Translations under genes and position numbers: made by a program
Notes under the pieces: model-generated
What the model saw: the letters and a program-made list of their open reading frames with translations, nothing else
The model's database searches: none
What the model was told of the DNA's origin: nothing
In this document: positions 18,629-28,015 of the stretch, piece after piece
Numbering within the stretch: position 1 is the first letter of the stretch
Layout: every line of letters begins with the position of its first letter
Source: an uncultured Flavobacteriales bacterium
Lineage (GTDB): Bacteria > Bacteroidota > Bacteroidia > Flavobacteriales_G > Salibacteraceae
NCBI GenBank assembly: GCA_943788725.1
Contig: CALSRJ010000003.1
Span: forward strand, 558,001 to 622,000
Length of the DNA: 64,000 nt
Direction of reading: 5' to 3'

Positions 18629-19147
18629 GTCTGCAATTTTTTCGAGCTTGGATTCGGAATATCTCCCGGAATCGTGAAAGATGATCTTTCCTGCCTCGTC
18701 GAGCACAAACACATAAGCATCGTCCTTCTTTTTTAAGTCTAGGTCCTGCATGTGCTCTTTGAAGTCGCCTTGATAAAAGAGTAGGTAGTCACTCATTTCT
18801 TCATCCACATTGGCACGGATCTTCTCCATGATGTTTTCTGAAAGAGATTGCCCGAGTCCGGTGAACATCATCACTAATTTCACATGGCAGTCGTAGGCCA
18901 TGGCGTTGAATCCACTCTTGTCGATGAACATGGTGTACACAGGAGCATACCAATTGTCCAACATTTCTTCTGCTTCTTTCGTAAACGCTAAGAACAGAAT
19001 GCTCTTCTTTCCGGACAGGTCTGTGGGAAGGTTTACTTCGCTCCGATTCGGAGATTCGGTGTTGATAGAAGGGAATTGTTGTGCAGATGCAGATAAAGTT
19101 GTGAGGGAGATCGCAACTATGGTGCTCATTTTCAATAAGAAAGACAT
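18614..19147 (-). CDS. Exported ATP10-like thioredoxin-fold protein
   Basis: A 177-residue protein with signal peptide MSFLLKMSTIVAISLTTLSASA when started at the ATG at 19147. The mature part (KKSILFLAFTKEAEEMLDNW at its start, YVFVLDEAGKIIFHDSGRYS near its end) has the strand-helix order of thioredoxin-like domains but lacks a CxxC pair, as does the ATP10 family it resembles. I cannot assign a function. It is divergent from the EEP gene with almost no intergenic space, so one of the two promoters must lie within coding DNA. Confidence 0.6.
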   Translation of the reverse strand: MSFLLKMSTIVAISLTTLSASAQQFPSINTESPNRSEVNLPTDLSGKKSILFLAFTKEAEEMLDNWYAPVYTMFIDKSGFNAMAYDCHVKLVMMFTGLGQSLSENIMEKIRANVDEEMSDYLLFYQGDFKEHMQDLDLKKKDDAYVFVLDEAGKIIFHDSGRYSESKLEKIADLVEL

Positions 19148-19170
19148 ATTTGTGTAGTTTGAACGTACGA

Positions 19171-20154
19171 TTGAAGGCAATAATAACGGTATTTCTATGG
19201 GCTTTGGTATTACTGATCTTGGCATCAGCGATGGTGCCGTTTACCCATTCCGCCTTTCTGCCTTATTTCCAGATTCTTCCTTCGTTTGACCTCGTATTTT
19301 GGATGGGAGCCCTAGGGCTTTTGCTTGCTACTAGCTTGCGTAAACGAAGCCCTGTTTTACCCGTATTCACCTTTCTGTTAGCTACAGCCCTATTGGTTTG
19401 GAGAGGATATGGTAGCCTTCCTGATTTTGAAGATAAACCCCACGAAAAGGTTACCGTCTTGTGCTTGAACGTGGGTCAGTTCAACAACGACACCGCCGCC
19501 GTAAATGGCACCATCGAGGAGATTAACTTACACCACCCTGATATCCTTTGCCTCCAAGAATTTGGGCTCTACTACAAGTGGCCCGACGTTGCATCGGTGG
19601 CCAAAGACTTTTCGGAACGAACCGGACTTGCCTATTATGATTTCACGCCGTACCCAGGAAATATTTTTGGAACGGCGGTCTTTTCGCGCTACCCCATCCT
19701 TTCTTCGGATACGATCTTCAACATGCTGTCTGCCACCAATGAGGCCAAGTCCTATGTGTTTGATGTGCACGGACAGGAACTTCGACTGACCAACATGCAT
19801 TTGCAGAGCTACAACCTGATGGGATCGAAAAATGGCGCATCCAACTCAGGCGATGACTTGGTAGAAACACTCTCACGAAGAAGAAGCCAAGTCAAGATAT
19901 TGGTGCAGCACAAGGCAGACATTGTTGTGGGCGACCTGAATGCAAGCGTAGGTTCCATCTACTATGAAACGATAGCCAACAAATGGCGCGATGTGCAACG
20001 CGCCTATGGCATGGGATTACTACCCACGCATGCGTATGTGCCTACCCGACTCGACTACATTTTTACCCGCAAACGCATGCGTCCAGTTGCCTTTGAACGG
20101 TTGACGGATTTCCCGTCAGACCACTACGGTCTCCTCGCTACCCTCGCCATTTGA
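19171..20154 (+). CDS. Endonuclease/exonuclease/phosphatase family membrane protein
   Basis: About 327 residues. No ATG precedes the first helix; I use the TTG at 19171 (MKAIITVFLWALVLL), while a TTG at 19150 is also in frame. Three transmembrane helices occupy about residues 5-85. The EEP (DNase I-like) domain follows: VLCLNVGQFN, DILCLQEFG with the metal-binding Glu, GTAVFSRYPI, LTNMHLQSYN, DIVVGDLNAS, RLDYIFTR and SDHYGLLATL with the catalytic Asp-His. Many Bacteroidota carry such anchored EEP proteins. Substrate (phospholipid, nucleic acid or phosphosugar) is unknown. Confidence 0.85.
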   Translation: MKAIITVFLWALVLLILASAMVPFTHSAFLPYFQILPSFDLVFWMGALGLLLATSLRKRSPVLPVFTFLLATALLVWRGYGSLPDFEDKPHEKVTVLCLNVGQFNNDTAAVNGTIEEINLHHPDILCLQEFGLYYKWPDVASVAKDFSERTGLAYYDFTPYPGNIFGTAVFSRYPILSSDTIFNMLSATNEAKSYVFDVHGQELRLTNMHLQSYNLMGSKNGASNSGDDLVETLSRRRSQVKILVQHKADIVVGDLNASVGSIYYETIANKWRDVQRAYGMGLLPTHAYVPTRLDYIFTRKRMRPVAFERLTDFPSDHYGLLATLAI

Positions 20155-20245
20155 TCGAATCTACACTGCCGTGTCGAAAACTCTAGGTTTTCGACAAAAT
20201 GGGGGGTGCATTACGGGGTAAGTTTGATTCAAAGCCCGAGTACAC

Positions 20246-21556
20246 ATGAAACGCCTTTTATTCCTGACCCTGACCGTACTGATTGCATCCTCCGGAATTG
20301 CGCAGGAAACGGCATCCAATTTCAATCAAGCCAAGCTGCACCTAGCCAATCACAAGCTAGACAGGGCCATTCCGATCCTTGAAGGACTATGGGCAAAGGA
20401 CCCGTCGAACGCCAACCTCAACTACTTGTTGGGCTTGTGTTACGTAAAAGAAGACCACCAGATTAGAAAGTCAGTAGAACTCTTGGAGACGGCTTCGCAG
20501 ATTTACACATCCGAATATGCATCAGGTTCTTTCCAAGAGCGACGCGCTCCTGAGTATGTGTATTACTACTTGACCATTGCATATTCAAAAAATGGACAAT
20601 GCGAGGAAGCCTTGCGGGCGCTGAATAAGTTTTATCAGGTATATACGTACAACGACGAATACTACCTCGTTGATGGACAGAAGTGGGTACGTGAATGCAA
20701 CCTAAAAGACAAAGAAGAAGAGGAAGTAGAGGAGGAAGTAGTGGTGGTCGACGATCCTGTTGAGGAGTCAACGACTGATGCAGAGGAAAGCGCTCCTTTG
20801 TCAGAAGAAGCAGCAGAAGAGGAGTTCAGACAAGATATTGCCCAAGAGATTCAAGAAGAGCGCACCGAACCGAAAATCAAGGAACGCTTGGTTCCCTTTG
20901 ACGATTGGGATGAATTGAGGACGCGAGAGATAGATTACACCACCATGTCTTCCCTCTACGGTGTGCAGATCGCGGCTTTGATTGACTTGAAGCCGACGAG
21001 GGAGTTTGACAATCTAAAGAACGTTGAAGTTTACGTGGATGAGAACGGCATCTTCCGCTACGTGATTGGTCGTTTCTCCTACCGTAAGCAGGCCGAGTCG
21101 CTCCTAGAGAAGATTCGTGAGCGCGGCTATACCGACGCATTCATCGTAGATGTGAATCGACCCACCTACGAACAAGAGGTCTTGGGTGTGGGCACGGAGA
21201 ACATCAACTGGCACATCAATGGAAGCGTCGATTTCCGCGTTCAGATTGGGGCGTTCAGAACGATTGTTCCAAGCGCTGTCGCAGAGAAATATTTGGATGT
21301 AGATGGCATCCGTGAAAACCAACAAAACGACCTAGTCATCATGACCGTGGGCAATTTCGCGCAGTACGACGAAGCAGCGCGCTACCGAGAAGAATTGAAA
21401 GCTATGGGCATTGAAGATGCCTTTGTTGTATCCTTCAACCTCGGCAATAAGATTCCGTTGAAAGAGGCCATCGACTACGCCACCGAGCACCCAGAGGAGC
21501 AGGCGAAGTCGCATGAAGGACCAGGAGCGAAGAAAAAGAAACGCGCCGATTTTTAA
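20246..21556 (+). CDS. TPR and SPOR domain exported protein
   Basis: A 436-residue protein with signal peptide MKRLLFLTLTVLIASSGIA. TPR-like helices fill about residues 25-145 (LHLANHKLDRAIPILEGLW, NLNYLLGLCYVKEDH). An acidic linker follows (EEEEVEEEVVVVDDPVEES). The C-terminal half holds two SPOR-like segments: YGVQIAALIDLKPTREF with RYVIGRFSYRKQAESLLEKI, and FRVQIGAFRTIVPSAVAEKY with IMTVGNFAQYDEAARYREEL. SPOR domains bind denuded septal peptidoglycan, so a periplasmic cell-wall role is expected. The large propeller protein downstream is separated by a strong terminator, so it is a separate unit. Confidence 0.83.
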   Translation: MKRLLFLTLTVLIASSGIAQETASNFNQAKLHLANHKLDRAIPILEGLWAKDPSNANLNYLLGLCYVKEDHQIRKSVELLETASQIYTSEYASGSFQERRAPEYVYYYLTIAYSKNGQCEEALRALNKFYQVYTYNDEYYLVDGQKWVRECNLKDKEEEEVEEEVVVVDDPVEESTTDAEESAPLSEEAAEEEFRQDIAQEIQEERTEPKIKERLVPFDDWDELRTREIDYTTMSSLYGVQIAALIDLKPTREFDNLKNVEVYVDENGIFRYVIGRFSYRKQAESLLEKIRERGYTDAFIVDVNRPTYEQEVLGVGTENINWHINGSVDFRVQIGAFRTIVPSAVAEKYLDVDGIRENQQNDLVIMTVGNFAQYDEAARYREELKAMGIEDAFVVSFNLGNKIPLKEAIDYATEHPEEQAKSHEGPGAKKKKRADF

Positions 21557-21675
21557 TCGGTCGCCGTATTCTAGCGAGAAGCCGCCGTATCTGCGTTTGC
21601 ACTAGGATGGCATCCATCTTTGAGCGTATTTCGGTATTGCTTTCAAGCTAAGGCAAGTTTTATAGGTAACGTCAG

Positions 21676-21705
21676 AAAAGCCCTGCTTCGGCAGGGCTTT
21701 TTTTT
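21676..21705 (+). terminator. Rho-independent terminator after the SPOR gene
   Basis: AAAGCCCTGC (21677-21686), loop TTCG, GCAGGGCTTT (21691-21700), then a T-run. This is a perfect 10-bp stem with a stable tetraloop. Confidence 0.92.
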
Positions 21706-21741
21706 ACCATGTCTTGCATGCCGCCAGCCCGTTGGAAAGGC

Positions 21742-21749
21742 TACTTTTG
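21742..21749 (+). promoter_or_regulatory. -7 promoter element, very short leader
   Basis: TACTTTTG matches TAnnTTTG exactly and lies only 9 nt upstream of the likely ATG at 21759. The mRNA would start within a few bases of the start codon, so it may be nearly leaderless, or translation may begin at ATG 21792. Confidence 0.45.
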
Positions 21750-21758
21750 CACCCTCCG

Positions 21759-24446
21759 ATGCAAAACCTTGGATCTATTCGTTTGAAGACAATGATGGCC
21801 ATTGTCTTGTGCACTGCACTTGCGACGAGTGTGGTAGCTCAATTCACGAGCGATGATTACGCCACCCAACCCCAACCTTTCACCCTGGTAAACGATGGTT
21901 CGGCCAATTTCAATCCGGTCATCGGTGACAATGGCATTAACCTATGGTTTACGCGAACGGGGCATCCGAACAACACGGGTGGCGAGAACGACCAAGACAT
22001 CTGGTTCATGCAATACGATGGCGGAAGGTGGTCGGAGCCTACCAATGATTTCGAGGGACTGAACACCAAGAAGAATGACCTGGTCGTCGGTCAATCAGAG
22101 AATACCCTGGTATACATCTTACGTTACAACCAGAATTCGAACAAGGAACTCACCTCCATCAATGCCTTTAAGCGCATCGACGGTGTGTACGAGCACGATC
22201 ACGTAATCGAGCTCCCTGAGCTGAACATTTCGGGGTCCTACTTCGGATTCTATGTGTCGCGCGATGAGTCGTTCATCATCATTTCCATGAAAGGCGAGTA
22301 TACCTTCGGAAAGGAAGACCTTTACATAAGCCTCAACAGAGATGGCGCTTGGACCAAACCTATTCACATGGGGGCTAGGATCAATACGGCAGGTTTTGAA
22401 ATGTCTCCATTTGTTTCAAGCGATGGAAGGCACCTGTTCTTTTCGAGTGAAGGGCATAGAAGCTACGGCAAGGGCGACATCTTCGTTTCTACCCGATTGG
22501 ACGATACTTGGCAGAACTGGTCTAAGCCGATTAACTTAGGACCCAACATAAACACTCCTGGCTTTGAAGCCTATTTCTGTCTGAACGAAACGCTGAACGA
22601 AGCCTACTTCTTTTCAGACCGCGTAGATGGCAATGGACGCATGTATCGCATTCCACATTCGCTTGACCCGAGTACCGAAAACATGTCGCCCCATCAGATG
22701 GCGAGTGGATTCATCAAATTCAATCAACTCACACCCATGCAGGTAAAGCTGAACCTCATGGACAACAACGACCAAGTCATTCAGTCCATTACTACCAATG
22801 AGGATGGCTACTTCAACCTGCAATCCTTTCTCCCTAACCGCGACTATAAATTGGCCTTTGCTGATGAGATGAAAAACCAGATCGGGGATGCAGAGATCTT
22901 CCTCGCAAATGATTTGGGAGAGAAGATGGTCTTCATGAACGAGGAGGAACTCGGCATGTTTGGCTTCAAGGTGATCTCTGGAAACACAATGAAAGGCATC
23001 GGTGAATTCGAAGAGATGGCCCGTCAAGGAAAGGTGGTGGATAAACCGACTACCATCTCTGGTAAGGTGACCTCTTTCGGAACCATTCCAGATGCATTGA
23101 CCTTGAACATCGTAGATGAGCAAAACAACTTGGTGAAAACGGTTGAAACGGATGATGAAGGCTTCTTCAGCTTTAGCACGGATGTCATGGAAAAACGCTA
23201 TTTCCTGAGCATTGACAAAGACCTTACAGGATTGGTAGACGTATACGAGGTATACCTCACCAACGATAATCCGGAAGAAGACATTGTGGTGACCAAGACC
23301 GACAAACACCTGTTTGAGTTCAGTTCATTGCTCAATGCAGGCAACAGTCCGATCAAGCTGATGGACGAACGCGATTACGGCATTCCTGAGCGCGTGTTTG
23401 AAACCTACGGATTGGTGCATGCCAATACCAGTGAACTGTCTGGTTATTTAAAGCGCGGCGCGTTGCCCCTAATCGACGCGGAAATCGAATTGTTGGATGA
23501 GAATGAATCTGTTGTGGGTAAGGTGAAAACAGGACAAGATGGTTACTTCCAATTCGACACTCCGTTTGATGAGGGGGAGTACGAACTGAGGTTGACCAAG
23601 GAACAGCAGGACATGCTCGCGAGCAGCGAAATCTACTTGGCGAAGAATCCTGACGATGTACTGTTTTACATGAACGATAACCGGGCAGGCGTATTTGCAT
23701 TTAAGAAATTGGCCCGTAATAAACCGATGACCTTGTATTCGCTCCGGATGGAGGCGGAAGGCGGCGCGTTGGTAAACGAAGGCACTTCACTGAAAGGTAA
23801 ATTCCAATACAACAAGCTGCCGAAGAATGGCGTCATGCTCACCCTGCTCGATGAGGAGGAGAATGTGGTGCAGCAAATTGAAGTGCAGAAAGACGGAAGT
23901 TTTGAGTTTGATCGCTTTACGACGGATAAGAATTACTTCATCTCCGCCGACGGGGAAGGACTTTCGGATATCTATGAGATCTACATTTCTGGCCAGAACA
24001 AGAATGTATTGGTCAATCGGACCAACAAGTTTGTGTTCTCCTTCAAGGTGCTACCATCGCAGGATGTGGTGTTGACGGAAGCGTTTGAGAAGGATGATGG
24101 CATGCTGCAAGGGAATGTCGTAATTGGCGATGGAGCTAGAACTAACCTCAGCGTAGACCGTGCCTATCATGAATTCGACCTCGACATGCTCAAGGCCTTG
24201 GATTTCGAACCTTTGGATCAAGTAGTTGCGGAAGCGCGCAAGGATTATCAGATCGTCATTCGAGTCTATGTAGAAGTAGAGGATGCTCCGAAGGACACGG
24301 ATGTGGCACTGCGCACACTGAGCGAAAAGGACATCGAGCCTATGCTCATGCACTTAGAGGCCCATTCGATTGACCGAAAGAACATCGAAGTGCGACTGTC
24401 CAACAGCGATCAAGCAATCATCGTCATCCAGCCAGCGGCCGAGTAG
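21759..24446 (+). CDS. Exported beta-propeller protein with four repeated modules (PorE-like)
   Basis: An 895-residue protein; the ATG at 21759 gives a signal peptide (MQNLGSIRLKTMMAIVLCTA). Residues about 40-300 carry PD40/WD40-like propeller blades: NPVIGDNGINLWFTR, MSPFVSSDGRHLFFSSEG and NEAYFFSDRVDGNGRMYRI. Four tandem modules of about 110-150 residues follow (about 310-770). Each has a strand set resembling carboxypeptidase regulatory domains (LPxxGVxLxLLDEExxVV, then DGxFxFxxF) and a shared tail of the type DxYEIYLxxxxxxVxxNxxxxFxFK. The last 110 residues may be a degenerate OmpA-like fold (LRTLSEKDIEPMLMHLEAHS). The order propeller, CRD, OmpA recalls T9SS component PorE, but no N-terminal TPR is seen. 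Envelope location is inferred; function is unknown. Confidence 0.75.
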   Translation: MQNLGSIRLKTMMAIVLCTALATSVVAQFTSDDYATQPQPFTLVNDGSANFNPVIGDNGINLWFTRTGHPNNTGGENDQDIWFMQYDGGRWSEPTNDFEGLNTKKNDLVVGQSENTLVYILRYNQNSNKELTSINAFKRIDGVYEHDHVIELPELNISGSYFGFYVSRDESFIIISMKGEYTFGKEDLYISLNRDGAWTKPIHMGARINTAGFEMSPFVSSDGRHLFFSSEGHRSYGKGDIFVSTRLDDTWQNWSKPINLGPNINTPGFEAYFCLNETLNEAYFFSDRVDGNGRMYRIPHSLDPSTENMSPHQMASGFIKFNQLTPMQVKLNLMDNNDQVIQSITTNEDGYFNLQSFLPNRDYKLAFADEMKNQIGDAEIFLANDLGEKMVFMNEEELGMFGFKVISGNTMKGIGEFEEMARQGKVVDKPTTISGKVTSFGTIPDALTLNIVDEQNNLVKTVETDDEGFFSFSTDVMEKRYFLSIDKDLTGLVDVYEVYLTNDNPEEDIVVTKTDKHLFEFSSLLNAGNSPIKLMDERDYGIPERVFETYGLVHANTSELSGYLKRGALPLIDAEIELLDENESVVGKVKTGQDGYFQFDTPFDEGEYELRLTKEQQDMLASSEIYLAKNPDDVLFYMNDNRAGVFAFKKLARNKPMTLYSLRMEAEGGALVNEGTSLKGKFQYNKLPKNGVMLTLLDEEENVVQQIEVQKDGSFEFDRFTTDKNYFISADGEGLSDIYEIYISGQNKNVLVNRTNKFVFSFKVLPSQDVVLTEAFEKDDGMLQGNVVIGDGARTNLSVDRAYHEFDLDMLKALDFEPLDQVVAEARKDYQIVIRVYVEVEDAPKDTDVALRTLSEKDIEPMLMHLEAHSIDRKNIEVRLSNSDQAIIVIQPAAE

Positions 24447-24451
24447 GGCGT

Positions 24452-27400
24452 TTATTTCACTATCATTCGTCGTCGTTCTCGCGAATCGTCACCGATCAAC
24501 TCGATGAGGTAGACCCCAGCGGCTTGTCCAATCAGGTCGATGGAAGTGCTTTCCGTTCCAGTTTCGACGGAACGCTGAGCCACGACCTGACCGTGTAGGT
24601 TGATTACTTCTATGCGATGCACGCCCATGCCTTCCCAAGCAACTTGGAAGTTACCATTGGAGGGATTCGGATAAATAGATACTTCAGCATTTACGATTTC
24701 ATCGATCCCAGTGCAGACCCCCGTGCTGGCAGCGATTGCCGCTCTTTCACTGATGCAGATTTCCTCTACTTGCCAATCATAGAAATAGAAATAGGACCCG
24801 TTCTCACTGGACGACGTAATCCTTGCAACCCCGTCGAGGGTATACGGAAAGTTTACACCTGTCGTGTTTCGATACAAGTTGACCGCGTTATTGGCCCCTA
24901 AGGTCAATTCGTAATCATTGCCTGCCTCTACTTGAAAATCCAACTCCACCACTTGTTCACCATTTGGAACAGAGAGCGTGGTATCTGCAACGACAAATCC
25001 TTGGTTGTCTTTCAAGATGAAGTTGCGTTGACCACCTGTGTTGGCGTAGACCCTAACGCTGCGGAGGTTCAAATCAGAAAGTGCATCGAAGTATAAGGAG
25101 GCAGGACTTCCAAGGTAGCCCCCTTGTCCAAAGCTGTTGTTGACAGGTCCTGCTGTTTTTGCAGAACTTTGCACGACAGATTCTACGTAATACGCGGTAG
25201 ACTGCTGCACGATCGGCGTCACGAACGTATCTCCTACGTGGATAACGTCTCCTCCGAAAGAGCTCCTGTACCAGCGCATTTCACCAACCCCACTTGCGAT
25301 CAACGTTCCCTGATCACCCGGACAGACCTGAACGTCTTGCCCATCAGGTGCATCGGGAAATGCAACGGTGATATAACTTGTTTTGATTTCTGTGTCATTT
25401 CCTATCACGTTGCCGGTGGTCAGCTCTACGGTATAGTCACCACTTACCGCATACGTATGGGTAGGGTTTTGGGTAGTAGCACTATTTCCATCTCCAAAGT
25501 CCCACATCCAGCTGTCAGCTCCGTTTTGAGAGAGGTCCGTAAAGTGGACCACGCCGTCGCACGTTTGAACCACGTCCGCTTCAAAGTCGGCCATGGGTGG
25601 CGTGGTGGGTGCGTTGCATTCCCAGGCGATGCGGAAACCGTCCCAGTTTACACCTCCGTTGGATACAAAGCGGATCGTTAGTTTGTCACCCGTATTGGTG
25701 AGGGTAGAGGGCGGAGGGTTAGAGTTGCAGTAGCGTCCGATCAAGGGGCTATTGAGTCCAGCTCCGTCGTACACTTCCAGGAAGTCATAAATACAATTGT
25801 TTCCGCCTCCCGGTTGCACATTGAATTCGTTGAAGGTCAGCGTTATGGTGGCTGCACCTTGGGCCGAAATGACAAAGTAGCTGTCGTTGTTGTCGGAATA
25901 GTTTTGTGTGGTACCTCCATCGTCGATCAGGGTTCCAGCACAATCGTCCGAAGAGGAGAACTGACCGTTGCTTGGCATGGTTACTTCACAAGGAGCGTTG
26001 GGGCCAATCTCGATCAAATCTGCCATTACGAGCGTGTCTGTGCCACAAGTTGAAGCAACCGCCAAGGTCACCGTATAAGTGCCCGCTGATGTGTAGGTAT
26101 GACTCGGATTCAGTTGAGAAGTTGATCCGCCATCGCCGAAGGTCCAGAACTGGGAGGTGGCATTTGAGCTAACATTCGCAAAGTGTACCGTGAGCGGCAC
26201 TGAGCAATCACCTGTTGAGCTAGGAACAAAATCTGCCGTAACATCATCTTCATAGGGCGTGCCAACGCCGACGGCGTACCATGCATTTCCCGTACTGATG
26301 AGTTGCTGACTGCAAGGACCAAAGAGGTCAATAGCAGATTCTAGCGCATAGAATCTGGCATCGGCATAATCGCTTGATTGAGAAAGATAGGTGGTCAAAT
26401 TGCGGTAAGCCACGGCACCTGCATCATCAACTCCGATGCCTTCCACTTCAAAAGCGTTTCCTAAATCATTCGTACCAGTTCCGCCTACCGTGAGCAGATA
26501 GAACCAATAATTCTGCACGCCACTATTCGTGTGCACCCCGTAATTGTCAGAAGCACTGTAGTGCCAATTCGTGCCTTTGTATGTGTCCGGGTCTCCTTGA
26601 GAATTTGGATTAGACATAGACCGGATGATGAAACCGAGGTCTTCTCCGATAAGCCAGTCACCGTTTGCAAAGCCTAAGGCATCAAATTCAATCGCAGCAC
26701 CGAAAATATCAGAGAAGCTTTCATTCAAAGCCCCTGATTCCTTTTCATAGATGAGTCCGGCGGTGAAGGTTGTCAGTCCGTGTGCGATCTCATGACCTGC
26801 AATATCTAGCGCCGTAAATGGAGCATTTCCGCTGCCACCATCGCCATAGGTCATGACCGATCCATTCCAAAATGCGTTGGCGTAATTGGTGCCATAATGA
26901 ACACGGCTCACGAGCGCAAATCCAGCATTGTTAATGCTGTTCCTATTGTAGTGATTCATAAAGTAGTCATAGGTCATCTCAGATCCCCAATGCGCATCCG
27001 TTCCAAATCGCTCTACCGTCGTTGTATCCCAAATATGATCACTATGGATGAAGTCAGTTCCCAGTCCTCCGGTACCATTGTTCATGTCATAGGTAAAGAT
27101 GCCATTTCCCCTGCCGCTTTCTCGCAAGCGGAAGTATTGTCCGGTATAATCTGAAACGATGTCTCGTTGACCACTGTACCCTGTCACGGCTCCGCTGTTG
27201 CTGTCTACATGGTGAATTAAATTGTTCTCAAAGACCAGACTTCCATCTTCCGCATCGATGTACATCTCACGGCGCGACATGGGCTCACTTGCATAAACGT
27301 TGAATTTCCAAGTCAGTTTGAGCGATTCAGAAGAACCGTAGAGGTCATTTGTTACGTAGGCCAAAGATCCTTTTGGGAAATGGGTTGCAAGGCTGTCGTT

Positions 27401-27913
27401 CTCGATGGATTGCAATGCCTGCTCTTCTGCTTGAACCTCCCACATGTATGTGGTGGCGCCAACATAGTCAAGGGCTTGCCCCAAGGCGGCAGCCTCACCG
27501 AGCGCTGCGGTTTTCGGTTGAGGGGTTGCGTATAGTCTTCCATTCATGCTCGTGACCTTACCATTGAGCGTGTGTACAATCCAACCTCCAAAAGCCAGGG
27601 GATTACCATCCAAAGTCTGCTTGAATCGATAATGCACCATGCCTAGCTGATCTCGCTCTTCATTGTGCAGTGCGAATCCTGCGAGCTTGCTGTTTTGGAA
27701 GTAGCGCTCCTTCATCCATTCCTCCCAGTCGGAGTAATCGATCTGAGCGTCTTCCCTGAATTTGATGAATACTGGGATCTCTGAGTATTCTCGGTATCGA
27801 ATCACCTCGGCGCCTGGAATGACTTGACGGGCCTCTCGACCTCTCAGGATCTCTTCGGCATGGACATTCGTTGAACTGAGAATGGCAAGGAGGAACAAGA
27901 ATCGCTTCAACAT
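24452..27913 (-). CDS. Secreted M4 (thermolysin-type) metallopeptidase, copy 1, intact
   Basis: An 1153-residue T9SS-exported protease. The order is: signal peptide (residues 1-19); FTP/propeptide region (about 45-230); M4 catalytic domain (about 235-555); PKD (560-625); CUB (640-766); second PKD (775-845); an Ig-like segment; a jelly-roll-type module; and a type A sorting domain (SIYPNPSNGNFQVAW near the end). Catalytic residues are the zinc motif HEIAH at 374-378, the third ligand Glu398 in ESGALNESFSD, and the catalytic His461 in YGVHTNSGVQ. It degrades extracellular protein, with the PKD and CUB parts probably binding substrate or surface. It is the last of three tandem paralogues in transcription order and the only one with an unbroken frame. 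It converges on the propeller gene with a 5-nt gap. Confidence 0.94.
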   Translation of the reverse strand: MLKRFLFLLAILSSTNVHAEEILRGREARQVIPGAEVIRYREYSEIPVFIKFREDAQIDYSDWEEWMKERYFQNSKLAGFALHNEERDQLGMVHYRFKQTLDGNPLAFGGWIVHTLNGKVTSMNGRLYATPQPKTAALGEAAALGQALDYVGATTYMWEVQAEEQALQSIENDSLATHFPKGSLAYVTNDLYGSSESLKLTWKFNVYASEPMSRREMYIDAEDGSLVFENNLIHHVDSNSGAVTGYSGQRDIVSDYTGQYFRLRESGRGNGIFTYDMNNGTGGLGTDFIHSDHIWDTTTVERFGTDAHWGSEMTYDYFMNHYNRNSINNAGFALVSRVHYGTNYANAFWNGSVMTYGDGGSGNAPFTALDIAGHEIAHGLTTFTAGLIYEKESGALNESFSDIFGAAIEFDALGFANGDWLIGEDLGFIIRSMSNPNSQGDPDTYKGTNWHYSASDNYGVHTNSGVQNYWFYLLTVGGTGTNDLGNAFEVEGIGVDDAGAVAYRNLTTYLSQSSDYADARFYALESAIDLFGPCSQQLISTGNAWYAVGVGTPYEDDVTADFVPSSTGDCSVPLTVHFANVSSNATSQFWTFGDGGSTSQLNPSHTYTSAGTYTVTLAVASTCGTDTLVMADLIEIGPNAPCEVTMPSNGQFSSSDDCAGTLIDDGGTTQNYSDNNDSYFVISAQGAATITLTFNEFNVQPGGGNNCIYDFLEVYDGAGLNSPLIGRYCNSNPPPSTLTNTGDKLTIRFVSNGGVNWDGFRIAWECNAPTTPPMADFEADVVQTCDGVVHFTDLSQNGADSWMWDFGDGNSATTQNPTHTYAVSGDYTVELTTGNVIGNDTEIKTSYITVAFPDAPDGQDVQVCPGDQGTLIASGVGEMRWYRSSFGGDVIHVGDTFVTPIVQQSTAYYVESVVQSSAKTAGPVNNSFGQGGYLGSPASLYFDALSDLNLRSVRVYANTGGQRNFILKDNQGFVVADTTLSVPNGEQVVELDFQVEAGNDYELTLGANNAVNLYRNTTGVNFPYTLDGVARITSSSENGSYFYFYDWQVEEICISERAAIAASTGVCTGIDEIVNAEVSIYPNPSNGNFQVAWEGMGVHRIEVINLHGQVVAQRSVETGTESTSIDLIGQAAGVYLIELIGDDSRERRRMIVK

Positions 27914-27956
27914 GGATGCGGCAGTTTAATAAGGTTCTACCAAAAAACGTCTGAAT

Positions 27957-28003
27957 GAAAAATAGGTTCAATCCAAGGCGATGGTGCCTGAAATTGAACC
28001 TAT
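27957..28003 (-). terminator. Stem-loop terminator after M4 copy 2
   Basis: ATAGGTTCAAT (27962-27972) and ATTGAACCTAT (27993-28003) form a perfect 11-bp inverted repeat with a 20-nt loop that contains a smaller hairpin. On the minus strand the stem is followed by TTTTTC. It lies between M4 copy 2 and copy 1, so copy 1 probably has its own promoter. Confidence 0.65.
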
Positions 28004-28015
28004 TGGTATTGGGTT

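Noticed and set aside
22614-23309. 231-codon minus-strand frame within the propeller protein gene
   Set aside because: His/Val-rich translation antisense to well-formed repeat modules; no family features.
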